Of a stretch of 57,662 nucleotides of DNA, positions 49,790 through 57,662 are shown in pieces (the first letter of the stretch is position 1; each line of letters begins with the position of its first letter). The translations under genes were made by a program, and so were the position numbers. The DNA is from Myxococcales bacterium. GTDB lineage: Bacteria > Myxococcota_A > UBA9160 > SZUA-336. The stretch is taken from positions 1 through 57,662 of the forward strand of contig JABSQV010000025.1 in the NCBI GenBank assembly GCA_013215565.1, read 5' to 3'. Below the pieces are notes generated by a model that worked only from the letters and a program-made list of their open reading frames with translations, was not told the DNA's origin and did not search any database.

Positions 49790-51034
49790 TCAGCTCGCGA
49801 TCTGGAAGCGAACCGGCAGGTGCTTCAGCCCCACCACGAAGCTGGCCTTGATCCACTCGGGATCGCCGGCCAGCTCCCAGGTCTCCACCCGCGCGACCAG
49901 CTGGTTCAGGATCGCGGCCAGTGAACGTCGGGCGAAGTGCGCGCCCATGCAGAAGTGCTCTCCATAGCCGAAGGCCACGTGCGGGTTCGGCTTGCGCTCG
50001 ACCTCGAAGCTGAAGGGATCGTCGAAGACATCCTCGTCCCGGTTGCCCGAGGCGTAGAACAGCATGAGCGCGTCGCCCTTCGAGATCTTCTGACCGTTCA
50101 CCTCGACGTCCTCCGCCGCGGTGCGCTTCATATAATTCACCGAGGAGGTCCAGCGCAGAATCTCCTCTACTGCTGACGGCACCAGGGAGCGATCGCGGCG
50201 AAGCTTCTCGAACTGCTCCGGGTGCTCGACCAGCGCCCGGATACCACCGGCCAGCGCGTTCTTGGTGGTGTCGTGACCGGCGTTGAAGACGATCAGGTAG
50301 TAGCCGAGGGTCTCCATCGGCCCCATCGGTTCGCCGTCCAGCTGGCCGTTGGCCAGCACGCTGGCCAGGTCATCGGTCGGGTGCTGTCTGCGATCCTGGA
50401 TGATCGGCAGGAAGAGCTCCAGGAACTCCTGGCCTAGCTGGGCGAAGTCCTCGATCTGGGTTCCGCCCCCGATCTCCTCGTCGTCCGGGGCGAAGAGCCG
50501 AGTGGAGAGATTGAGGATGGTCGCTTCCTGGTCGCGGGGCACGCCGAGCGCCGTCGACAGGATGCGCAGCGGATGCTTGATCGCAATCTCGGTGGCCAGG
50601 TCCGCCTGGCCCTCGCCGTTCCGGGCCAGCGCATCTACGAGCTGTTCCGCGCTCTCATCGACCGCCGCGTCGATGCGCCGGAGCGCGCGCGGTGTGAACC
50701 ACGGGCTCGCGACCTTGCGCACCTTGCGATGCTCCGGCGGGTCCATGTTGATCACGACGCGCATGCTGCTGAAGCCCGGGATCTCCAGCTCCGATTGCTC
50801 CGCCGGCGCGAGCGTGATCCCGGGCCCGCTCAGAAACTTTCCGGGCCGCTTGGAGATCGAGGTAATGTCCGCATGCTTCACGATCGCCCAGAACGGCTCG
50901 ACTCGCGGGATCTCCCAGCGAGAGACCGGTGCGCTTCGCCGCAGCTCGGAAAAGAGCTCGTGGGGCGGGCCCCCGCTGGCGTAGAGTTCGGGGTCGAGCA
51001 GCCTGAGTCCGTCGTTCGTGGTCATCGCGTGCAT
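49790..51034 (-). CDS. cytochrome P450, CYP124/125/142-like
   Basis: About 414 aa. Oxygen-binding helix FNAGHDTTKNALAG, ExxR in VEEILRWTS, and haem loop VAFGYGEHFCMGAHFARRSL with the Cys ligand. The C-terminal SFVVGLKHLPVRF and the loop after the Cys resemble actinobacterial P450s that hydroxylate cholesterol or fatty side chains (resemblance by eye). The start is either ATG at 51034 or ATG at 51025; GGGAG precedes both at suboptimal spacing. Last gene of the five-gene - operon. Confidence 0.9.
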   Translation of the reverse strand: MHAMTTNDGLRLLDPELYASGGPPHELFSELRRSAPVSRWEIPRVEPFWAIVKHADITSISKRPGKFLSGPGITLAPAEQSELEIPGFSSMRVVINMDPPEHRKVRKVASPWFTPRALRRIDAAVDESAEQLVDALARNGEGQADLATEIAIKHPLRILSTALGVPRDQEATILNLSTRLFAPDDEEIGGGTQIEDFAQLGQEFLELFLPIIQDRRQHPTDDLASVLANGQLDGEPMGPMETLGYYLIVFNAGHDTTKNALAGGIRALVEHPEQFEKLRRDRSLVPSAVEEILRWTSSVNYMKRTAAEDVEVNGQKISKGDALMLFYASGNRDEDVFDDPFSFEVERKPNPHVAFGYGEHFCMGAHFARRSLAAILNQLVARVETWELAGDPEWIKASFVVGLKHLPVRFQIAS

Positions 51035-51119
51035 TCTCTCCCAGGAAGCACACGAGAAACAAGCTCGCTCCCGGCCCCGCTCCGCGCTCCGCGGGCGGGC
51101 CCGCGGACGCGGTGAGCGC

Positions 51120-51923
51120 TCAACGCGGAATCGCCGCGCCGCCGTTCGCACGCCAGATCTGGCCGGTGCAGAAGCGCGAAGCGTCCGAGGCCAGGTAGAG
51201 CACCAGCCAGGCCTGGTCGATCGCCTCGCCCACGAGATCGAGCGGCGAGGTCTTCTTCATGGCCGCCACGAATCTCTCGTAGCGCTCGGGATCGATGCTC
51301 CCGTCGGGATTCTTCAGGTGGCGCTTGCTGAAGTTGGTGAGCGTGGCGCCCGGTGCGAGCACGTTCACGCGAATTCCGCGGGGACCGAGCTCGACCGCGA
51401 GGGTCTGGGTGAGTTGCGTGACCGCCGCCTTCGTGAGCGCGTACAGCCCGTAGTTGGGGACCGCGAGGTCGATGGCGGCCGAGGCCACGTTGATGATGCT
51501 GCCTCCGCCGCTCGACGCCATGGCGGCCGCACCGGCCTGGCAACCGAACAGCGTTCCCTTCACGTTGACGCCCACCACCCGGTCGAATTCGTCCTCCCCC
51601 AGTTCCCGAAGCGGACCATCGGCGGGGATGCCGGCCACGTTGCAGAGGATGTCGAGCCCGCCCCACTCCCCGGTGGCACGCTCGATCAGGGCTTCGACCT
51701 GCCGACGTTCGGACACGTCGACTTCGTGGGCCAGCGCTTCGCCCCCGAACTCCCTGATCTCCCCGGCGACTGCTTCGGCGCCCGCGCCGTCGAGGTCACC
51801 CACGACCACGCGCGCGCCCGCACTCGCGAGTACCTCCGCTACCGCCCGCCCGATCCCGCTCGCCCCTCCGGTCACGACGGCGACACGGTCGCCCAGGCCG
51901 AAGGCCTCGTTCATGTCATGCAC
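51120..51923 (-). CDS. SDR family oxidoreductase
   Basis: 267-aa classical SDR. TGGASGIG near 18-25, VVGDLDG after strand 2 (Asp, NAD), LDILCNVAGIPADG (NNAG variant), NVASAAIDLAVPNYGLYALTK with Ser, Tyr and Lys. The GTG at 51923 has AAGGAG six bases upstream; ATG at 51914 is a weaker choice. It overlaps the SGNH hydrolase stop by 8 bp, so the two are coupled. Confidence 0.9.
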   Translation of the reverse strand: MHDMNEAFGLGDRVAVVTGGASGIGRAVAEVLASAGARVVVGDLDGAGAEAVAGEIREFGGEALAHEVDVSERRQVEALIERATGEWGGLDILCNVAGIPADGPLRELGEDEFDRVVGVNVKGTLFGCQAGAAAMASSGGGSIINVASAAIDLAVPNYGLYALTKAAVTQLTQTLAVELGPRGIRVNVLAPGATLTNFSKRHLKNPDGSIDPERYERFVAAMKKTSPLDLVGEAIDQAWLVLYLASDASRFCTGQIWRANGGAAIPR

Positions 51924-52935
51924 GTGTAACTCCTTCTCGGATCGCCTCGGCGAGGACCGGGCCCAGTACCCGGGCCAACTGTCGATGCCCTTCGTCGTCG
52001 GGGTGAATGCCGTCGGACAGGTGCGCCTCGGAAACGAGTTCGCGCCCAGGGACGAGTCGCAGCCGCGCGTCGCCGTCTTTCTGGCGCCGCTCCACGACCG
52101 TCTCGAAGGCGGCGCGCAGATCGGCCAGGCTCGCCCCGAGTCCGTTGGGGGTGCTCTCCGCGTCCACTCTCAGGATGGGACTGACGGCGAAGATGGGCGT
52201 CTCCGGGTGGCCCGCGCGCACCAGGTCGAGGAATGCGTGAAACCCCGCCGCAAACAGGTCGGCGCTCTGGGGCGTGCGGGTCCAGCAGTTGGTCCCGTGC
52301 GCCACGCTGATCAGGTCCGCGTCCAGCGCCGCGAGCTCCTGCGCCGACGGGATCTCCCCGCGTGCGGAACCCGCGTACCCGAGGTTGATCAGATCGAGGT
52401 CGTGCTGACGGCTGACGATACAGGGCCAGGCAAGGGCCGGCTCCGACGCACACCAGCCCTCGACGATCGAATCGCCGTAACAGAGCCAGCGCTTCTGCGG
52501 GGGCGCGGGTGTGATCTCGCCGGCTTCGGGCCGAAGGGCGAGCACTGTCGGGCGCATTCCCTCCGGCAAGTACAGGGTTACGGGCTCCCGGCCCTCGCCG
52601 ACGCCCAGACGCAGCCGGCCCTCTCCCAACCGGGCACGCGCGGAATCGACGCGCCGGTCTCCCCGGAAGAGCACGAACTCCGTTCCCGCTGCTTCGCCCC
52701 GAAATCCCAGGTCCTGGGTCTCGGTTCGGTAATCCACCTCGAGCGCGACGGGCTCGCCCAGGAAGACGAAGCGAACCCCGACCGGAATGGCCGCGACCGC
52801 GCGAGTATCCGCGGGCAGGCGCAGACCCCCCGGCCCCGGATCGCAGCGCGGATAGGGCACACCCGGACCCGGCGGCCATGCGCAACCGCGCAAGAACGGC
52901 TCCGGCTGCGCGGGTCGAGACGGCGTGTCGCTCAC
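51916..52935 (-). CDS. SGNH/GDSL hydrolase
   Basis: 339 aa. An N-terminal beta-rich region of about 150 residues without a recognised family precedes an SGNH hydrolase: WLCYGDSIVEGW (block I, Ser), LINLGYAGSARGE (Gly), VAHGTNCW (Asn) and SDGIHPDDEGH (Asp and His). Expected to cleave esters, perhaps acyl or acetyl groups. GTG start 11 nt after the luciferase-like gene. A signal peptide is not evident. Confidence 0.85.
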   Translation of the reverse strand: MSDTPSRPAQPEPFLRGCAWPPGPGVPYPRCDPGPGGLRLPADTRAVAAIPVGVRFVFLGEPVALEVDYRTETQDLGFRGEAAGTEFVLFRGDRRVDSARARLGEGRLRLGVGEGREPVTLYLPEGMRPTVLALRPEAGEITPAPPQKRWLCYGDSIVEGWCASEPALAWPCIVSRQHDLDLINLGYAGSARGEIPSAQELAALDADLISVAHGTNCWTRTPQSADLFAAGFHAFLDLVRAGHPETPIFAVSPILRVDAESTPNGLGASLADLRAAFETVVERRQKDGDARLRLVPGRELVSEAHLSDGIHPDDEGHRQLARVLGPVLAEAIREGVTRA

Positions 52936-52946
52936 GAGCGGAGACT

Positions 52947-54107
52947 CTAGGCGTCGGAGGTCGCCGGCGGTTTGGCGGGGGGGGTGGCGGCGAACTTCGG
53001 CGTATAGCGCTCGATCTCCGGCAGCACCTCCTTGCCGATCAGTTCGATGCTGCGCATCACGGACTCGTGGGAGTGGTAGCCGAACTGCACGTAGCAGATC
53101 AGTTCGTCGACGCCGAGATCCGCGTAGTGACACATCTTCTCGAAGCAGCGCTCCGGATCGCCCACGACGATCATGTTGGCGTCGTGGAAGTGATCGATCG
53201 GGATGTTGCCTTCGAGCAGCGGTTTCATCAGCGGAAAGATCTGGTCCTGTTCCTTCTGGCTCAGGTGAACCAGTTCCCAGTCGATCGTGAACTGGGCCAG
53301 GTTCTGGTACCACCAGCCGACCGACTTCCAGATCTCGTTGGCCTCGGCATCGGCCATCGAGTCTGCGCAGTGGACGAGGGTATAGGCGGCGACCTTGTTG
53401 GTCGAGACGTCGGTCAGGGGCTTCGCGCGCTTCTGCGCGGCCCGGTAGGACTCGATCTGCTTCGCCATCTGGTCGAGGGACTGCATGATCGAAAAGCTGA
53501 GCAGTCCCAGGGCGTTTTCGCCCGCGACCTCCGAGGATCCCTGGGAGGTCGCCGCCATCCAGCACGGCGGATGCGGATCCTGGTAGGGCTTGGGCGTGAC
53601 CACGCGCTCCGGGAACTGGAAGCTCGGGGAGTCCCAGGAAAAGCGTTCCTCACGCCACATCCCACAGATGATCTGGATGGCCTCGCGCCACTGCTCGCGC
53701 GACCGCTCGCGATCGACGTGAAAGGCCGTCTGCTCCATCGGGGTCGAGCGCCCTGTACCCCACTGCACGCGCCCCTTCGAGAGCAGGTCCACGGTGGCCA
53801 CCTTTTCAGCGACGCGGGCAGGGTGGGTGAAGCCGAAAGGAGTGAGCGTCACCCCGAAGCCCAGGCCGATCTGTTCCGTCACCTGCGAGAGCGCACCCAG
53901 CAGCACCTCGGGTGCGGGGCAATGGGATCGGCCCTCGCGAAAGTGGTGCTCGACGGCCCAGACCGTGTTGAAGCCCAGGGCATCGCCCAACTTGATCTGC
54001 TCGATCGCCTCGTAGTACGCGCGCTGCTCGCGCTCCCGTTGTCCGCGCGGGTGGGGGGCGCCCCAGGGCTTGGGAGAGTCCACTTCGTAGAGCAGGTCGA
54101 GTTTCAA
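52947..54107 (-). CDS. luciferase-like (LLM) flavin monooxygenase
   Basis: 386 aa. WAVEHHFREGRSHCPAPEVLLG resembles the LuxA-like N-terminal strand, LGFGVTLTPFGFTHPARVAEK the next, and GRVQWGTGRSTPMEQTAF the flavin-phosphate region. This subgroup usually uses reduced FMN and oxygen. TTG start after GGGGAGAATACG, with no better start nearby. It differs from the shorter oxidoreductase at 12408. Second gene of the - operon. Confidence 0.88.
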   Translation of the reverse strand: MKLDLLYEVDSPKPWGAPHPRGQREREQRAYYEAIEQIKLGDALGFNTVWAVEHHFREGRSHCPAPEVLLGALSQVTEQIGLGFGVTLTPFGFTHPARVAEKVATVDLLSKGRVQWGTGRSTPMEQTAFHVDRERSREQWREAIQIICGMWREERFSWDSPSFQFPERVVTPKPYQDPHPPCWMAATSQGSSEVAGENALGLLSFSIMQSLDQMAKQIESYRAAQKRAKPLTDVSTNKVAAYTLVHCADSMADAEANEIWKSVGWWYQNLAQFTIDWELVHLSQKEQDQIFPLMKPLLEGNIPIDHFHDANMIVVGDPERCFEKMCHYADLGVDELICYVQFGYHSHESVMRSIELIGKEVLPEIERYTPKFAATPPAKPPATSDA

Positions 54108-54176
54108 CGTATTCTCCCCCGGGATCAGTGAGTGCGAGTTGTGGTTTCGGTTCGAACAGCGTTCAAGCTGCGGCCC

Positions 54177-54950
54177 TCATTCCAGCGCGTAAGGAAACTT
54201 CGTCGTGGCGCCTCCGTCAACAATCACGGACTGGCCGGTCACGCGTCGGGCGAGATCGGACACCAGGAATAGAATGGGTCCCGCAATATCGTCGGGCAGC
54301 GCCATGCGCTCCAGCGTGTCGGCTTCGGGCCTCGGCACCGTGCCCTCGGCCCAGCCGGCCTCGATGCGCGGCGTGCGTACGGCCCCGGGCACGACCGCGT
54401 TGACCCGGATGCCGTAGGGCCACCACTCTTCGGCGGCCGTCCGCACGAGTCCCAGCAAGGCGGTCTTGGCGGCGCCGTACGCGCCGTGGTTGGCCGAGGA
54501 GAAGGCGCCCGAAACCGAACCGACCACGCACAGGACGCCGGGCTCGCGGACATCGATCCAGCTGCGCGCGGCACTGCGCGCCACGTACCAGTGATGCTTG
54601 AGGTTGATGGAGAAGTCCCGCTCCCAGGTGTCTTCGTCCAGTTCGAGCAGCGGTGCCCAGGAGGCGGCGCCCACGATGTTGACGACGATGTCGAGTCCGC
54701 CGAGGCTGCTCCGCGCCTCAGCGACGCCACGCGCGGCTTCCTCGGCCGCGGTCACGTCGGCGCTCAGCGCGCACGCCGGGCGCCCGAGACCGCGCACCTC
54801 TGTCGCCACCGCTTCGGCACGCTCGGTTTCGGCATCCAGGACCGCCACCCCGGCTCCGGCGCGCGCCAGGGCCAGCACGGTCGCTCGGCCGATGCCCTGT
54901 CCGCCGCCGATGACCAGCGCGTGCTTGCCTGCCAGATCCACGAGCGCCAC
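54177..54950 (-). CDS. SDR family oxidoreductase
   Basis: 257-aa classical SDR. GGGQGIG near 16-22 (Gly-rich motif with Ile before it instead of Thr), LDAETE after strand 2, VVNIVGAASW near 90 (NNAG replaced), VVGSVSGAFSS and YGAAKTA with Tyr and Lys. GTG after GGGAGAGG. First gene of the five-gene - operon, 38 nt behind a predicted start from TACACT. Confidence 0.88.
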   Translation of the reverse strand: MALVDLAGKHALVIGGGQGIGRATVLALARAGAGVAVLDAETERAEAVATEVRGLGRPACALSADVTAAEEAARGVAEARSSLGGLDIVVNIVGAASWAPLLELDEDTWERDFSINLKHHWYVARSAARSWIDVREPGVLCVVGSVSGAFSSANHGAYGAAKTALLGLVRTAAEEWWPYGIRVNAVVPGAVRTPRIEAGWAEGTVPRPEADTLERMALPDDIAGPILFLVSDLARRVTGQSVIVDGGATTKFPYALE

Positions 54951-54994
54951 GTTTTCCAGCCTCTCCCGACCGACGTCCGACCGGCTTCCATTCT

Positions 54995-55000
54995 AGTGTA
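54995..55000 (-). promoter_or_regulatory. -10 element TACACT for the five-gene operon
   Basis: TACACT on the - strand within GAGTACACTAGAA. Predicted transcript start near 54988. It is 98 bp from the divergent TATAGT of the thiolase, so both may share regulation. Confidence 0.45.
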
Positions 55001-55097
55001 CTCGCGAGGCAGGATCGGAAGCGCGCAACGCCCGCGAGCCCTCGGGCCCCGCCATCCGCCCCCGGCCCTGCCCGGTTCGTGTTGCGGCCGGGCGCGG

Positions 55098-56314
<1,217 letters not shown>

Positions 56315-56474
56315 CCTGGGAGCGCAAGCGCCGTGTCCCGGGAGTGGGGGATGGGCTCCCGGCGCGGTGAAGAAACGTGCGCCTCGGGCCGCTCTGCGTT
56401 CCCTGGACGCTCGGCTGGCAGGGGTCTCCCACCGATGGGAAACCAACCACGGGGACCGAAGGGGGAGCTGTGGC

Positions 56475-56786
56475 CTAAGCGATCGGCATCGCAAAGCTGC
56501 GGGACATCGCGATCAGCGCCTTCTCCTCGACTCCGCCCTTGATGCGCTCGAGTTCGCCGCCGTCGAGCCAGATGCCGCGGCAGGTCGGACAGCGGTCGAT
56601 GACGATCATGAAAGAGATTTCTTTCTGCATCAGCGCACCGTCGATCGGGCAGCGCCGAGAATCTTCAGCCTGCGCCTGCACGATCAACTTCATCTCGCGC
56701 TGGCAACCCTCACAGATGGTGGGACCCTCGGATGCTTTGCGCGCCCGGGTGCCGCAGCGCGCACACTTTTCTCCGAATAGAGACAT
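56475..56786 (-). CDS. zf-TFIIB-type zinc-ribbon protein
   Basis: 103 aa. Two zinc ribbons: Cys8/Cys11 with Cys25/Cys28, and Cys46 with Cys66/Cys69 in CPIDGALMQKE and DRCPTCRGIWLDGGELERI, which is the zf-TFIIB signature. Such small proteins are widespread and of unknown function. ATG after GAGGAGGAACCGC; a longer frame upstream has no support. Confidence 0.85.
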   Translation of the reverse strand: MSLFGEKCARCGTRARKASEGPTICEGCQREMKLIVQAQAEDSRRCPIDGALMQKEISFMIVIDRCPTCRGIWLDGGELERIKGGVEEKALIAMSRSFAMPIA

Positions 56787-56880
56787 GCGGTTCCTCCTCT
56801 GGCCGCCCTGGAGCAGCCGGTCTGCAAGCCCGCAGGAATCTTCCCTGCTCCGCGCGAGGCTTGTCAAACCTCGAACAAGG

Positions 56881-56909
56881 CCCAAAAGCGCCCGCGTTTC
56901 TTTTATCCT
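56881..56909 (+). promoter_or_regulatory. copy 12 of the repeated promoter-like element
   Basis: CCCAAAAGCGCC, CGTTTCTTT and TATCCT (56904-56909), preceded by AACCTCGAACAAGG. Leader of about 20 nt with GAGGAGG before the ATG at 56936. Confidence 0.7.
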
Positions 56910-56935
56910 GGCTGCCGAGAACCGAGGAGGTCCCG

Positions 56936-57662
56936 ATGGCGATCGACGCCCTGAATTCGCTTCCCACTGACCTGCCGATCGCCCTGCCTGGCGAGCTGGG
57001 TCTCTCGGCCGACCGGCTCGGCCGGATCGGGCCGCTGATCGATCGCTACCTCGAAGCACAGCTGATCCCGGGCGCACTCACGCTGGTCGCACGGCGCAAC
57101 CAGATCGCTCACTGTGAGGTCCGCGGTTACGCCAACGTCGAAACGCAGCGCCCGCTCCGCTCCGACACGATCTTCCGGATCGCATCCATGACGAAGCCGA
57201 TCACCTCGGTCGCGTTCATGCAACTCTACGAGCAGGGTCGCTTCCAGCTAAGCGATCCGATCTCGAAGTGGCTCCCGGCCTTCGAGAAGATGGAAGTCGC
57301 GGTGCGTCTTGAGACGAGCGAGCTGGAACTGGTGCCGGCGAAGCGCGCCATCAACATGCGGCACATCCTCACGCACACCGGGGGCATCGCGGGCGGATTT
57401 GGGCCCAACGCACAAGCACTCGCCGAGGCCAGCCGGATGCGCGGACGCGGCGAGCTGATCGGCGACTTCGTCGACCGGCTCGCGATGGTGCCGCTCGACA
57501 ACGAGCCCGGCCGCGTATGGAGCTATTCGCGGTCGACCTGCATCCTGGGCAGGCTGATCGAGCTGATCTCGGGCCAGACGCTGGCCGAGTTCTTCCAGGC
57601 ACACGTTTTCGGACCGCTCGGCATGGTCGATACCACCTTCTTCCTGCCCGAGGAAAAGCTCG
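56936..57662 (+). CDS. class C beta-lactamase-family serine hydrolase (partial)
   Basis: At least 242 residues, cut by the window edge. SxxK motif in RIASMTKPITS, and NMRHILTHTGGIAGG and WSYSRSTCILGRLIE as the YxN region, where Arg replaces Asn. No signal peptide, so it is probably a cytosolic esterase or transesterase rather than a lactamase. ATG with GAGGAGG nine bases upstream. Confidence 0.88.
   Translation, partial: MAIDALNSLPTDLPIALPGELGLSADRLGRIGPLIDRYLEAQLIPGALTLVARRNQIAHCEVRGYANVETQRPLRSDTIFRIASMTKPITSVAFMQLYEQGRFQLSDPISKWLPAFEKMEVAVRLETSELELVPAKRAINMRHILTHTGGIAGGFGPNAQALAEASRMRGRGELIGDFVDRLAMVPLDNEPGRVWSYSRSTCILGRLIELISGQTLAEFFQAHVFGPLGMVDTTFFLPEEKL

Noticed and set aside
52846..52862. 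Possible - strand copy (GGATAGGGCACACC)
   Set aside because: It lies within the SGNH hydrolase coding frame and matches only part of the 3' half.

Overview
This window is high-GC (about two thirds G+C by eye), gene-dense bacterial DNA with 48 complete protein genes, two genes cut by the window edges and four gene remnants. Two lipoproteins with lipobox-like signals point to a Gram-negative-type envelope. The gene content is dominated by redox and hydrolytic catabolic families: eight intact short-chain dehydrogenases, five ACMSD-like amidohydrolases, two P450s, two luciferase-like monooxygenases, Fe(II)/2-oxoglutarate oxygenases, a Baeyer-Villiger monooxygenase, paired acyl-CoA dehydrogenases, thiolases, a DUF35 protein and two sulfatases. 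Such expansion is known from uncultured deltaproteobacterial/Myxococcota- or Binatota-like lineages and from steroid-degrading actinobacteria. The taxon is inferred from content only. No rRNA, tRNA, CRISPR array, transposase or phage gene was seen.

Layout. 1-4500: methyltransferase, sensor kinase, thioesterase and P450, all +. 4831-6907: an atypical ketol-acid reductoisomerase homologue (-) and a TauD-like oxygenase (+). 7069-10316: an arginase with three N-terminal EF-hands overlaps a urea transporter with three C-terminal EF-hands. 10530-11342: DUF4410 lipoprotein. 11518-14831: dienoyl-CoA-reductase-like SDR, luciferase-like oxidoreductase and amidohydrolase operon. 14824-18245: SDR and an overlapping acyl-CoA dehydrogenase pair (-). 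18298-21927: CPA1 antiporter, a methyltransferase remnant and a polytopic glycosyltransferase-like protein. 22172-28573: an amidohydrolase (+) facing a six-gene - block (PhyH oxygenase, amidohydrolase, isochorismatase-like, nitroreductase, two SDRs). 28715-33918: two SDRs around an SDR remnant, a three-gene ABC exporter, a VOC protein and a nitroreductase remnant. 34018-40896: two sulfatases around an amidohydrolase, an NAD-dependent reductase and an alpha/beta hydrolase. 41203-48031: decarboxylase-like protein, PhyH remnant, thiolase-like/DUF35 pair, amidohydrolase, Baeyer-Villiger monooxygenase and alcohol dehydrogenase. 48157-49665: small membrane protein (-) and GST-like protein. 49790-54950: five-gene - operon (SDR, luciferase-like, SGNH hydrolase, SDR, P450). 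55154-57662: thiolase, zinc-ribbon protein (-) and a serine hydrolase cut by the edge.

Two things stand out. First, the arginase and urea transporter share one transcript and both carry EF-hand triplets, which suggests a calcium-tuned module that makes and moves urea. Second, a 29-bp element (CCCAAAA, nine mixed bases, TTTCTCC, then a TATCCT-like -10) occurs twelve times with fixed spacing. It is always on the + strand and always upstream of a + gene, and several copies share further similarity upstream. Several genes start 6 nt after a -10 hexamer, which implies leaderless mRNAs. Four truncated or frameshifted remnants show active turnover of accessory genes.
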